Part shown: positions 29,670 through 42,895 of the stretch, in pieces
How positions within the stretch are numbered: the first letter of the stretch is position 1
Layout of the letters: each line of letters opens with the position of its first letter
Source: Thuidium tamariscinum
Taxonomy: Eukaryota; Streptophyta; Bryopsida; Hypnales; Thuidiaceae
DNA: 64,000 bases
Assembly (NCBI GenBank): GCA_947034885.2
Contig: OX344756.2
Location: forward strand, 23,729,489 to 23,793,488
Direction of reading: 5' to 3'
The notes under the pieces: model-generated
The model's input: the letters and a program-made list of their open reading frames with translations, nothing else
Told to the model about the DNA's origin: nothing
Database searches by the model: none
Position numbers and translations under genes: made by a program

Positions 29670-30884
29670 AATATTTACAATGGAGAGGTGAGGATAAAAC
29701 CATCACTATTTAGATTCTCATTAAGCAACTATGCAAATATATGATTGAATATGCAATTGCACATTGTTTGTATAAAAAAACTACCAAATTCTTGTATGAT
29801 TTTAGTGGAAGTTAGTCGAGTACTCTAAAATCTCCAAAAACGCATTTCTTTTTACATAAGATATGAATAAATTATGAATTTTCACAATGCTAAAAACTTA
29901 GTGTTCCTACAACAATACTATACAAATTTGATAGGAATTTGTAAAGACCATCACCTTAAGAAAAGTATCACAATTGGATTCAATTACTCAAATAGAAAAT
30001 TCTACACCTCTAAGATTGTACACTTTTCAACACTTTCCAATTTTGTTCATAGGAATGAAGTTGCTAATGGTTAAGCAAAAACACAAGAATTGTGTTTGAA
30101 GTTGAATTTTAGACTTTATTTGGGCATCGTATAATAGCTTCTTCCCCCCAAAAAATAGAACTAAAAAAAGTAGGAGAAGCAAGCTAACATTTATCTCTAA
30201 AAATGCACTTGAGGTTTTGAAGCCTCATGTTCTCTTGACAAATTCTAGAGGAGTGTGTGTAGAAAGGACATTTTTTGGGGACATTTTTGAACACCTCCTC
30301 TGAAATTTGTCCATAACTTTTAGGTGGAGTATTGAAATCTCAAACGGATTTTTGGAGGTAAAAGTGTACTTGATTCCCCAACTTTTTTTAGTTTGGAGTT
30401 TTTTGAAAAAAATATATTCTACTATGTTTAAATGAGGCCTGAAATTTAACTTTTATCACAATTCCTGCATTTCCACAACCATGAATGGAGGAGCTCTTTT
30501 TCCTCCTAAATCACATATCCCACATGGTTTGTTTCACCCACCACTACTCCACTAGTATAAAGAGTTTCTCTCCTCTCCTATTTTGACACAAGATAGGCTA
30601 TGAGGCTCAAGTGAACATGTTGCACAAAACCCACATCATTGCTTTGATTTTCTTATTGAAAATCTTGTGTTCTATAGCATTCTCACCTACTTTGTTGAAA
30701 AAATCAAATTTAAACTGAAATCAGAATTAGATTGATGGGTCCTCAAAGAGATGGGGAGCAGCCTTTAATCTGCCCGCATTTCATCCCTGCCCCCGAAAGA
30801 GGCTCAATAGGGACATTTTGTCTAACCATGCCCCCTGTAAATGCACCTATATCTTTTTTAGCAACAGGTGGGAATAGACCTTTA

Positions 30885-31735
30885 TTGATATATGAATGGC
30901 AACTTCCAAATTTTTCTTATAATTATATTCTTTGGCTATGTGAATTTTTGGTGTCTTAAATTAATCTCTAAAAGAGCACAGACTATAGAGTTTCGGAAAC
31001 TAATATGGGAACACTTTCCCTTACCTTCAATATCACTATTGCCCTAAAAAATTGTCTACCAAAATTCTTGGCTCTCTATTGTGATGCTCTCCTTGACTAT
31101 TTACTTCACCGAACTACTATAAGCCTACAACAAGAAATAATTAACTACAAGCTGCACCAAACCTTACTATGGCACACTGTCAACATCTAACCGCTTCAGG
31201 GAGGGCACATAGAAAAACATCAAACTTAAACCTAGCTTGAATGTGAAGTAGGGGGACGGTAGATGTGGTTTGTGGCTATTCAATTGATTTCCAAATGAGG
31301 TCCCATTAGCAACATAGTAGCACCAAACATAGCGCCTCATCTAAATGGCACCTAGCCATCTTGAGATTTTGTCTACTTATTTTATTTTCCTCCTTTATTT
31401 CATAGTATAGTACTAGTACAATCAAAATTGAACTAAAAATTTTGCAAAATTTAGCCAAAAATATCAGCATTAGTCGTCACCAAATAATGAAATTGTCCAC
31501 CAGAATCGGTGTAATTTCTCCTCCTCCTTTCGTATTTGTCAACACTGGCAAGACAAGGTGGGTGCAAAAAACACTATTCACTTTTCGTAGCGTTTTACTG
31601 GGGACTGCATTTTTGCCACATAGGTACTATGAGCCAATATTACAGTAAATATGAGCAAATTGCCAATGTACTGTACTTTTGACATTTATATTGGAGTCAG
31701 AAGTTAATGTGGCCATTGAATGACATTACATATTA
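30885..31735. repeat. End of copy A, matching the window end
   Basis: Collinear with 63326-64000 (e.g. ATGAATGGCAACTTCCAA, GGTGTCTTAAATTAATCTC, GAGCACAGACTA). Short open frames are present but differ between copies, so I call no gene. Confidence 0.7.
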
Positions 31736-31744
31736 CATCATTAA

Positions 31745-32980
31745 CCCCTAAAGGACCAAAGTGCCTTTCTGGCAACATAGCGATTTTGGGTAGGTACGTG
31801 TAACTAGAGATTTCTATGTTTTGGAACAAAACTTCAATAGAAGGTGGGAACGAGGAGTATCTTTAAAGCCCAACAATTTTTATGACTTTTGACTACATAG
31901 TTGAAAAGTTATTGCATATGTAATATGTCGTTTGTTTCTCAACTTGAGCAGTTCGGGGAGATTAAAAAAAGCCTCTTTTTCTACAAACCAAAATTTGAAA
32001 TTGATTTTATAGATTTATATATACATATAAAGCTTTGAATCATTCCATTTGGATTAATGAATCAAAAGTTATAAAGAATTTTAGTTTGTAGGTAGTTATG
32101 GATTCTCTACTCTAAAATAAACTTTGAAGTCCTTTATTTGACCCAATTTTCAATATTTAAAAAAAATAAATTGGTTGTAGATTGTTTATTACAACATTTG
32201 AACCATTGGGATTGGCATTTTTCAATTCAACAAATAAATTGTATTCAATTTAGTATTTTGAATCATTCTCTACTTCTTTCTACTTACTATTTTTTTTGTA
32301 CATGTTTTACAATTCCAAATGATTTGAAAATTTTCAAGCATGTAACCAACTTGAATTGAAAAATGAATCTGAAGAGTAACAACCATCTTGAACATTTTTT
32401 CATACAAATGTGGCCTTTTGAAGTACAGCTGCCCGGATTCTCGTAGTGGTAAAAAAAAGAATTTTTATAACTTCAAACACTAATATCTTGCAATCTACAT
32501 GGTGAAACTTTTTGAATTTTTTTCTACACCTTCTCAAACTAGTGCACTAAAAGATCTATGGTTACATTATTCCAAAAGTGATTTTTTTCTAAAATTTGGT
32601 AGTTGACTTAGAAATGACAGTTTTAGAATAGTTTTGGTAAAAACATAGATAGGGAATTTCGTTAAAATGGCACCATTTCGTTAAATTGGCGCTTTTGAGC
32701 AGTTTAGACTGCGCGGTCTGAACCGTTTTTTCTATCCTAGGATCTACACCTGTACTAGATTTTGGAAATCTACAACTCTCCTAGATTTCTGAAATCTATA
32801 CCAATCCTAGATTTTTTAGATTGTTTGGTCTAATATCTATGCTTGTCATAGATTTCAGAAATCTAAAAGTGTCCTAGATATTAGCAATGTATACTTGTCC
32901 TAGATGTCAAGGTGTGAAAATGGCATGTGGAATACCGCCATTTTAACGAAATTCCCTATATAGTCAAAAACCTTTAGGGG
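31745..32980. mobile_element. TTAA-flanked element between the two duplication copies
   Basis: Perfect flanking TTAA at 31741-31744 and 32981-32984, with inverted ends CCCCTAAAGG and CCTTTAGGGG. No transposase frame. The right part contains a nested element (32652-32956). It lies at or near the junction of the tandem segmental duplication. The ends match those at 25442 and 16871, defining one family. Confidence 0.65.
32652..32956. mobile_element. Nested 305-bp MITE
   Basis: Perfect 20-bp inverted ends GGGAATTTCGTTAAAATGGC and its inverse, flanked by TA (32650-32651 and 32957-32958), consistent with a Tc1/mariner-like TA target. The interior has several copies of a CCTAGATTTCNGAAATCTA palindrome, roughly every 35 bp. 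Confidence 0.65.
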
Positions 32981-34715
32981 TTAAAAAAGTTTGAGAGGTG
33001 GACGAATGTGGGATTAAAGTTAGATGTGGGAGTATTATGCACTACTATGTCCACGCATCATTACTTAGGAGTAGAGGATTACAATTTCCTTCAGAAAGTA
33101 TAGGGATCCAATTTTAAATCACAAAAAATCAAAAGTGATTTATTTATTTATTTTTAATTGTGGAAATTTTTTCAAAGCTCCTTGTAGTCACTTTCATCCA
33201 AAAAATTAAAGCCAAAGTATTTTTAGAATTTATAAATGTGTGCTCCATTGAGCTATATTATGTAGCATGTATATCGTACAAAAATAATTAAAAATTGGAT
33301 TACAACCCAAATTCATAAGTCTACTAAGTGGAAGAATGCACCATCAAAATATCAACTCAAAAACATTCTTTTTGATTATTAGGAATGTACTGAATCCTTG
33401 TTCATCCAATATGTGCCCAAAGAATAAAATTAATTAATTAATTATCTTGTCTTAAGGTATACATGACGTCATACAGTATCAAATTGCATGATTTCTACAA
33501 CCACTAGTTTGTTGTTCAAGGGTTATTTGTCTAAAATCAAATGATTTTGTGCAAGGATATTCATTGCAAATCTTCATAGTCTAGTATTGAGGACTTTTGG
33601 AAATGAACCTCAATTACACGATCTTTAAATAAAAATCACATTTAAAATGCATTTGACCCTTGAAGTATGGATTGGTGGCTGTGGAAATCATGCATTTTGA
33701 TATTGTGTGACATCATCTACTTTGAAAAAGCCACAAATATTCATTAGAGGTCTAAGCACTAAAGAAGATCTTCCCTTTCCACTCCTAATATTGAGGATGA
33801 AAAGTGGCTGAACCTCTCAATCAATAGCTTAGTCCTGAACTAGTGGCTATGAAAATCATGCATTCTAATACCATGGGACATCATCTACTTTAAATAAGCC
33901 AAATATAATCATTGGAAGTCAAAATACTATAGAAGATCTTTTATTTCCACCCCTAATATTGAGGATGAAAAGTTGCACTTCTATCCTACAAGGAGAGATT
34001 CTTTGTCATTCAAAGTACACCAAACATCTACGATGACATTCAAGGATTAAAGATTCTCTAAGAAGCGAATTAGCCCTAGTGTTGGTCATTCAATTCAACT
34101 TCAAATTTCTTTTTAGTTCAAAGATAATTGCATTAAACTACAATTTTCCTTTTTACCAAAATTGTCTATACCAACACATACAAGCACATAGTGCAATATA
34201 TTTTGAAATGGTAGTTTCTTTCTAATGACCAATATAATATTGAGCCCAACTTCTTCTAAATGGAATGTGCATCATGTTGTTTATGGAGACACTGGAGTTG
34301 GAATCCATACTGTCTTCACAGAGTACCAATCTTTACTTGTTTTGGCACCTTGTCCCACATAACCTTTACAAGCATAATGATGACCATTTTTTCTTTTTAT
34401 TTGATCAGTGCATTTTATGAAAATTCTTCAAGAGAAGAAAACCTAAGCTTGGTGCACCCATACACACTTTAAAATTGGAGGTTTAATGCAAACATAACAC
34501 TAGTAATCTCTTAAGGTTCATAATGTGACATATTTTTTTTAAAACAATTAATTTATAGTTGTTGGACCTTAAAGGGTTAAACAACATTACATACATTAAT
34601 TGCTTCCAACTTACTTGAGTACCGAAGTTAAAAGTATCTCTTGATTCATCATCAAATAAATTGTATTTAAGTCATTAACTCTTGACCATTTTTTTCACCA
34701 TTGAAATTTGAATCA

Positions 34716-35786
34716 CTAAAATCTCAAGAAATAACTAAAGAAAATCCAAAAAATATACAAAGTAGCGTTGCAATGCCATTTAAGAATGCCATGAGTTGTT
34801 GGAGGGTAGAATGGTAGATTAACATTCACAATTTTAGTTGCTTCAAAGCATGTATTGCTTTCTATACATACAACATCACACCCTTGAACCAAATTGTTGA
34901 TGTATCCTTTTGGTGGAAAAAATGGTAGACATAAGAGGATTTCTAGCTGGTTTACAAGACTGCGAGTTCCCAAACGCTGGGAACGTTGAGAACTCGATGC
35001 TAATGTGGTCGACCGATTGCCACATTAGAAAATAATAATTTTTTTATTAATTATAATTAATTATTAAATATTTTTAAATCATTTTCTTTTAAATCATTTT
35101 TTTTCTCTTTAATACATTCTGAAGTTTTTTGAAAAAAAAATTTTAATTTTTTTTTTTTCAAAATTCAAAAATTCAGACCAGCAGGGGGCTGGTCTGCAGC
35201 AATGGGAACAATTTCGGGGAACACCCCTGAAACGGTCTTCTGGGGGCCCAAAAATCCTCTTATGAGATGATAGATGAGTCAAATGACAAGGAAAAAACAA
35301 TACAAACTCATAGGAGCCCAAAAAAATACATTTACAAGAATTATTTTGTTATTGAAATAAGATGTCTTTATGTGCATTAGAAATACATCTAAAAGATGAA
35401 TTGTACTCTTTCCAAGAATGTTATAAAAACTCACCAAAATAGTGGTAGAAGTTGTAACGTTGTGTTGGTGTGAGATTTGTTCTACTAGCTGTAGTATTCT
35501 TTAAGTTTGATGTGCCCTCATATACAACTCCTTTTTTCTTCTTAGAAGAACTTACTGATTTGTGTACCATTTTACGCTTACCATTGTAGGATTGTTGTGG
35601 GCTTTTTGTAGAGCTTAGAGACTTTGATCCTGACCCAGAGCTTGATCCCAATCCACATCCCATTTTCCCAATGCAAGATTCCACGTTGGCTTCTTGGTCA
35701 TTGTCTTCCCTATTATAGATTAATGTTTGGGTTATGTTTTGGTTCAAACTACAGAATTTCAAAAGATTGGCATTTTCCATATCCAT
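34716..35786 (-). CDS. Unrecognised two-exon candidate gene, copy B
   Basis: Counterpart of 11347-12015. Proposed exons are 35786-35435 and 34906-34716, giving about 180 aa. Exon 1 differs from copy A by scattered substitutions and one in-frame codon loss in the basic stretch. A 335-bp MITE (34930-35264) is inserted in the intron, 24 bases from the acceptor. A short insertion near 34810 changes the reading frame late in exon 2, so the last residues differ from copy A and the stop lies further downstream. Confidence 0.28.
34930..35264. mobile_element. CATAAGAGG-family MITE, member 2
   Basis: 335 bp with CATAAGAGGATTTCTAGC and inverse AAAATCCTCTTATG ends, flanked by AGA on both sides (34927-34929, 35265-35267). 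Absent from copy A (site near 11486-11495). Shares the TAATGTGG-CCACATTA palindrome, the AT-only core and the CCTGAAACGGTCT subterminal word with the other members. Confidence 0.8.
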
Positions 35787-37161
35787 GTCAATCACATTTT
35801 TTTCTTAGAATTTTGTGAACTTTGGTGTCACAATCTTTGTGCTCTTAAATACTCCAACTTAACAAGTATGACCATTTTTTCAAAAACATGCCTTATAGCA
35901 ACTCATTGACTCTTCATAGGACAAAAGTAATGTAAAATATACAAGTCCAAATTATACCAGAAAATTGAAGTTTTTCAAATTGTAATTGGATTGATCAACA
36001 AACTATACATGGATTTTTGAAGGATGAAACTTCTTTATTTGCAATAAGAGGGCAATTCTCAAATGTGATCTTGAAACTTTGGAAAGGGGATCGTTATTCA
36101 AAAACAAGATTTCAAGGCTCAAAATCACATAATTATGACCAAAGTAAAAAAAAATGTTCTATGTGCTTATCAATTTTGTATATAATTAATTGAAATAGAA
36201 TATTGATGAAAGTGCTATAAAGTCCTATTTGTTTTTGTGGAAAGAATCTTTTTATTTTCTACATGTTTTAAAACTAATAGTGGCAACGTACCATAAAAGT
36301 ATACTAGTCTATGATAGATAAAATGATTGGTTAGCCTTGTTGCATTATTGAGATTTTCAAAGTTTTCTTCCATGCAAAGAAATTAGGAGTGCAATTGAAT
36401 TTTTTTTGACAAAATAAAATCTTTTAATGAATTTTTTGAGTGTTGTGCCAATTAACCCAATAGAATCTAAACTATTTGCCAAACAACAAAAGGGCATCTA
36501 TAATAGTCATCTTACTCACTCAAAGTGATATATCCTAATATATCCTAAGTACAACATGAAGGTCCACAAAAGTCTTTAATGTGATAAATTTACACTTTAT
36601 AGGTGGAAGTTTCTATTGGAGTCACTCATCACTACATCACCATCACCCAAGACATGATTGTAGCTGCTAACTCAACCTAATTGGGACCCCACATCTCATT
36701 TCTTGAATTTTGTTTTGTCATGGGTTGATGCAAGACTACAATGGGTTGTTTCGAGAGTATTTGTGCTCGTTCTTTTCCTTGTTATAGGCTAATTTACCTT
36801 AATTAAACCTCACTCTTGTTCAAAGATTTGACTCTTTGTAATTGCTTACTACTAAACACTCTCAAGAATACGATAGCCCTTCCTTATAGATTGCTTTGGT
36901 TTTGGTAATTGTTTGGATGCAAATTGGTTGAAAAAGATGGAGAATACAATTCTGTAGTAAATGAAGCTTGTGGTGAAGGCAATCTTATTGGTAATTGGAG
37001 CCAATCTTTAGGGAAGACAATGGCAGCTTGGGGTGCACCCTCTCACAAGGTGCGGGTGCTCTTCCTTGATGTGGTCCATCAACATTTGAGGGTCATGTCT
37101 TTGAGCCCAATTGAATTGGTTCATCATCTCGGTCACGTACATGTTTGTACTCAGTAGACTG

Positions 37162-37430
37162 CACTATAAGAAATCCGTGTTTTAGGTGATGAGCCCTAAT
37201 TTTTTATGACGGATTTTAGGTGATGTCAATGTTGACAATCCAAAAATTTTATGTCAACAAAAATGTCCAATGTAATATCAATATTAACATAAAAACACTA
37301 GACTATCAATGTTGATGTTAAATTGGACATTTTTATTGACATAAAATTTTTGGATTGTCAACGTTGACATCACCTAAAATCCGTCATAAAAAATTAGGGC
37401 TCGTCACCAAAATAGGGGTTTCTTATAGTG
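37162..37430. mobile_element. CACTA-type foldback element
   Basis: Begins CACTATAAGAAA and ends TTTCTTATAGTG. The arms are inverse of each other for about 110 bases with few mismatches, so nearly the whole 269 bp can fold into one hairpin. Absent from copy A (site near 13400). Flanking CTG and CCG may be a diverged 3-bp target duplication, as expected for CACTA elements. Confidence 0.8.
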
Positions 37431-37688
37431 CCGGACTTGTTTGGGCAGTCGCAATTTCCCAGCTTGGATGATGTGGGCAATTGGGAACACGATAAACCTT
37501 GTGTTCCATCTGCACAATGAAGAATTACGACACTGGATAACCTATTTATACCAATTAGCCTTATTACTCTTGAAAGAGAATATTGTAACTTATGACACTC
37601 ATGTGACAAAATACTATTTTTTTCAAGATGCCACATAGGGATATAAGTATTATACTTCATAGTTTCATGATCATAAATATGCCTTTTT

Positions 37689-37863
37689 CACTATAAAAAA
37701 ACAAGGGTATGAATGACTTCTTTACAATGACTCTACAGGTCATTTCTTTGCCACAATGGCGACAAAATAGTTATTTTTTATAGTCATTGTTAAGTTACAG
37801 TCATTGTTAAATTACAGTCATCGTTAAGTTACAATCATTGTGGACATTAGTTTTTTTGTAATG
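37689..37863. mobile_element. Short CACTA-like MITE, copy B
   Basis: Orthologous to the element at 13673-13815, with CACTATAAAAAAACAA and TTTTTTTGTAATG termini. It is 175 bp because an internal word (AGTCATTGTTAAGTTAC) is present about three times instead of once. Confidence 0.6.
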
Positions 37864-40800
37864 TTTTTTGTTGTTCTTGTTGGATTTTGTCCATACTATA
37901 GCAATAATACAATAAAACACATGTATAATTCCTCTGTGCAATGGTCACTTTGTAAGAAATATGCTAAATTTTACAAATAGTGGTGCTAATTTTTTTGAGA
38001 CACATTAGTCATTTTTGCACAATCAATCCACCAATGAGCACATAAGGGCTATTAATATCATTCTATTTCTTCTCATTAAAACATGAAGCTACTTCTGAAT
38101 AGTGGTGGATGAAGAGGATTTAACAGGGTGAGTTAGTATTCATTGTTACCAGAATAACAAAGCATTTGACCACATGAAATTTTTAACTTTTCAAGCTGAG
38201 CTTTTGCGAGTTGCAACTTTCCGCTTAAATTTTCACATTTCTTTGAACAATCCTTGTGAACCTCCCGACTTTTCATGACCTATTTATCCCTCATCATTCA
38301 AGTTCAATTGTGTAAGATTTCAAAAATCTTGAACAAGAAATCAACAACAATGACTATTGGTAGCAACAATTATAGGAGAAGGCTCATAAATCACTTAGGC
38401 TTTTGCACCTCTCCATTAGGAGGCTTTGAAATGGATAGTTGATTGTGAGAAAATGAATTGTGGATTACATTGAAGTATGCTAAGATTTGTTTTTTACTCA
38501 TTGAATGGATGGTTTGAGAGTCCTAATGGGTTCATTCTTAACTAAGTGGATAGGTGTCTATTGATTATATTCAAAAGATGAATTGGTTGTTGAACTACCT
38601 TCCTTCAAGTGTTAAATTTTTTGAACTAATGACTTATTCAAGCATTCATTTCAGTTTTAGAAAATGAGGCATTTAGAAACAAATTCTTTTACTTTTTACA
38701 TGTTGCAGTACTAGTTTTTGAACCAAGCCAAATTATTTTTCAAACTACGCATGTATAGGTTTGCAAGGCCTATTCATCACAAATAGGGGCCTATACTAGA
38801 CTAAGTTTTAAAATTCATAACTAATTCAAAAATGCTTCAAAAAATATGAAATGACTTGTGTTACATTCCTCATCTATTTTTCCTTGAGTGAAAAACATGG
38901 TAAAAATATTCCCATATCAGGAAAGACATGAAAAAGGCAGACCAACTCTTGAATGAGTGGTTTATGAGCCTCTTACCTTATCTCAAATTTAACATTTTTA
39001 ACTTCTTCCTCACTTTTTGTTGCAGAGACAAGGAACATGAACATAAGCTTACCTCTCTTTGAATGGAAACATAAAACTTCCCGTACTCTGAGTTTGAGGT
39101 TTGCCATCTCCAACAGTCCTTGCTTGGGTGACAAGTAACTGGTTGGTGCACACATTACCAAGTTTATTAATACCCTAAACCCCAAAAGAATGTATCAAAT
39201 ATGAGCATCCTTACCTTCAAAGCCTCATGAATAGTAACCTTCCAATTGTACTAAAAAAAAGAACAACACCGGCATAAACTTAAAACTTCTAAGCAAGAAC
39301 ATTTTCTAACTCACATCTACCCAACTAGAAATCATTTTGCATGTCAACAACTCAAGAAGGAATTCAAAAGAGTCAAGAAAATTACAATTTAGGACCCCAA
39401 TTTATACCATGCAATTCACATCAATTTCTTCAAATGAATATCCAAGACAATCGCCTCATTCAATTGGCCTTGAATGTGTGGTTTTGTTCTGTGACTCTTG
39501 CCATTACCACAAGTAACTTCATCATTCAATTTTTGAAGCAAGTAAACTTAAGCAAGCAAGATGTACCAGATTAATGAATGAAGGATGATTGAGCCAAAGA
39601 AGGATTGTAAGTTACTCATGGTAGGATTTTGCATGCCCTAGTTTGTTTTTAAATTGCCCAATTCATTATACATTTGGGGATTGCCATTTTTATCATCTGC
39701 TAATCTTTTACAACCCTAAATCTTTAAGATGGGCACCTTGAAATTTGAATGTGTTGTATTTAATGTCTTTATCAAATAGAAAGAGGGTGCAACAATGGTG
39801 ATCAATGTTCAAATGATCAAAAGTTATGCAATTGAATGAAAATGAGATATGATAAAATGCTATAATGGCATGTTAGAAACCTCCAATCAAATTTGACAAT
39901 CATTCCAAAATTGTGTAATCAAATTATTGCACATTTCTATCAATGATGATTGATGGTTCTATTGATATCTATATGAGAAGAAACATGTGCAAATATTCTT
40001 GGAGGGATTGAGATACTTACCATAATTGTGAACATGAGAATTGATGAAGGTTTAGAAATTAGGGCAAGAGGAACAAAGAAGGCAACTTATAAGAGTTGGA
40101 GACTTGAAGTGTAGAGTAATCCTTGAATGAATTTCTCTTAGGAGAGTATTATTTGAAGTTTTGATAGATATGAAGTTTTTGAAGTAAGGTAGTGTGCTAT
40201 ATTCAAAAAGGAAGAACGAAAGCAAGTGATGTGTGCAAATGGATGAAGATTGGTAAGAAAGAGAGATGCATGAATAGAAGTATATACTTAGGGCTAAGAA
40301 ACAAAACAACCTAGTAGTGATGAAGGGGTCCAATGTACACAACTTGACTACTTTTGGCAACCTTTCAAAATAATTAAGAGACACTTGAACTTGTTTGGAC
40401 TTCATAATCATCATTTAATGTCAAAAGTGACATGATTTTATGTGGGGTATCTATCAATAAAATTATAAGCTATCATAAGTTTTTAGCATAATTTTTATAA
40501 ATTCAAGAAATTTAAGATTCAATGACTGAGAAGGAAGGTGGTAAAAACACTTTAATATATAATCTTTTGATCAATACTAGAATACAAATTACAACTAATT
40601 TTGAGTATCCCCACTTTAGAATAAATGGTCATTCATTCAACCTTCTCGAATGACACATTCTATAATTGAACTTTAGAATTAAATGTAAGCTAGGATCAAA
40701 GAGACAAAGAGTGACTTTCAAGACTTTCAAGGTAACTCTATTGTGAATTTTGTTAACACTAGTTTTAATTAAACATTATACACATGTGCATAAAAAAAGT

Positions 40801-42035
40801 GCAAAATGAAATAAATTATGTATACATGTCAAATACATATCATTCATAAAATCAATTCTTAGTTTATCAAAATGGATTTCTATAACCCCTAAATGCCCAA
40901 GAAGACCAAAAGTGTTCTCATAGTTTAGAAGTTGAAGTGTTGTAACTTTGTATTCAATGTCCAAATTCAATCAAACTTATTGTCAAGATTATCTACATTT
41001 TTTATTCTAGTTTGAGTGTTAAAAATTTTCAAATTAGTCCAAGACGCACAAGTTTATTGGAAGCCAATCAAAGTTTATAAGTTCAATTTGTTGATGGTTG
41101 CAACTTTGGAAGCTTGTATCTCCTTAATCCAATGTTTGATTTCAATAAAATTTGTTGAGTTATGTTCTTCAAAAGTATAGTTATTGTGGTCAAATATTCA
41201 TGAAAATCCAAATTGTTTTGAATATTTGGGAGCAATTCAAAGTTCAAAAACCAAACATTTTTGGATTATTAATAGTGAACTTCGGTAGCTTGTTTTGTCT
41301 TCACCATACAATGTCTAATTCTAGTAAATTCTTTTGGAAAAGTTGTGTGCTATAGTCTTGTTTGTATAGCTAAAGTATTATATCAATCCAAAGAGTTATG
41401 AGCGACAAAGAAGCATATTAGTAGGAGGTTGAACCTCCTTGAAGTTGCAACTACTTTCTCACATTTCAAAGTCATTTTGTAGACACAAGGAGTCAATTGA
41501 ATGATATTGTCTTATACCAATGTGTTTGTATGTTGGTTTTGAAGCACTTTATAGTCCAATTTTTTTTCATTTGAATAGGTTTGGAAATTAAATTTCACCT
41601 CCAAATGTGTTTTTTTGAAAATTTCAGCATCCTTTTTCAACACCAAAAAATTATAATCTCTCAATCTATGTGGCCAAATGACTCCAAATTTGATTTATGT
41701 TATGTGAAATATATACACTACTAGATTCTATAGTTGAGATTTACGTATCCTAATGACATTTAGACCTATAACACTTCAAAAGCAAATGATGTTTTTAACC
41801 CCTTAAAGGACTTGGGCCATTAGGGATTAACCCCAAAACACCCAAACTGTGTTTTTTGGCAAGATAGCAATTTTGTGTAGTTCACTACAAATGGAGTTTT
41901 TAATTTTTTTTCTTTGAAATTTCCATACAACATTTTCCCAAGGAGTACCTTCAAGGCCCAACAATTTTCATAGCTTTTGACTATATAGTTTAAAAGTTAT
42001 TGTAAGATATGCAATTTTCATTGATCTTTGGGCAA

Positions 42036-42110
42036 CGACGCTAAATTGTGAGCCTAAAAGCGTGAGCCTGAGAGCTGTGAGCGTACATTATGCGAGCCTA
42101 GATATTTAGT
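42036..42110. repeat. Left terminal inverted repeat with GAGCC subterminal repeats
   Basis: Within 75 bases the word GTGAGCCT/GCGAGCCT/GTGAGCG recurs about four times. The first 37 bases or so mirror the right terminus at about 55178-55214. Confidence 0.75.
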
Positions 42111-42229
42111 TGAAGTAAATTGTAATTTTTTTCAATATTCCCAAAAAAATTCAATGGACTTTTGATTTAAGGTGACCCGAGTAGTATACATCTACCCCCA
42201 GTTCATTGGTTTTGGATGTGATAGAGACC

Positions 42230-42285
42230 CTATAACCGTGGACCTAAAACCGTGGACTTTGAACCATGGGTTAAGGGTCTAAAAC
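42230..42285. repeat. Short direct repeats near the transposon left end
   Basis: ACCGTGGAC is repeated (AACCGTGGACCTA, AACCGTGGACTT) with a third, degenerate copy GAACCATGGGTTA. Function unknown. Confidence 0.45.
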
Positions 42286-42895
42286 CTATTAACATATACT
42301 ACTTCATGTACACCTTTTATTGAAGACTTTTTCCTATGATATAGAATTGAAGGCAAAGAATGTGAGATGATTGTAATGTCAAACAATCCGTTGATTCAAT
42401 ATTGGACTAAATTTAAAAGAGCTCCCAACTTTCCAAGCACTGTTTTTGCTGCTATGAAAGAATGACCCTCAATTTCAGGTTTAGGGCTTCAATAACCAAT
42501 CATAAATTTTGGAATCCATGTAGCATAAAATACAGATAATAGGAGAATGACATTTATTGGCTTAGGGTTCTTGAGCAACTTGAAAGCAAGCACGCAATTG
42601 ATAGAGTAATCAGTGGTTCAAAACAATTCATCATAAATCTATCATACAATCTAAGGTCAAGGGTTAGGGTTAGGAGGTTACAACGAAAAGGCATAAGAGT
42701 TTTAGAAAAAAAAAGGGTATTCAATGCAGAAAAAGATATATTTCTTGAAGACCGAGTACAAATGAAGGCCTACAACGACTTCATGAGGGACAGATACTCA
42801 TCCTCTATAGTTGTACCGGTGCTACATACAATCATGGATGGTGTAGAGTTTTCTAATAATCTGGTATAGATGTGCTGAATGCTAGTACTGCTAAA

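Larger units (their letters stand above)
26281..30881. mobile_element. 4.6-kb element with about 800-bp terminal inverted repeats
   Basis: The left arm 26281-27080 is the inverse of the right arm about 30087-30881, with ends AGGCCTATTCCCACCTG and CAGGTGGGAATAGACCT. The arms are nearly identical, with few mismatches. TTA flanks both sides (26278-26280, 30882-30884), and copy B has one TTA at the empty site. The interior contains no transposase but holds nested elements (27496-28222, 28672-28973) and a TA microsatellite. This is a foldback-like non-autonomous transposon of undetermined superfamily. Confidence 0.8.
9550..31735. repeat. Segmental duplication, copy A
   Basis: This segment is collinear and in the same orientation with about 33450-64000. 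Matching anchors (A/B) are 9575/33474, 11350/34770, 13673/37689, 16871/40885, 18030/42023 and 55219, 21538/59217 and 25438/63323. Homology continues from 30885/63326 to the end of the window. Copy A additionally contains insertions at 25442-26277 and 26281-30881, which are absent from copy B. Confidence 0.9.

Noticed and set aside
42660..42690. GGGTTAGGGTTAGG, reminiscent of telomeric repeat
   Set aside because: Only two units, and not the common plant TTTAGGG unit. It lies inside the transposon.
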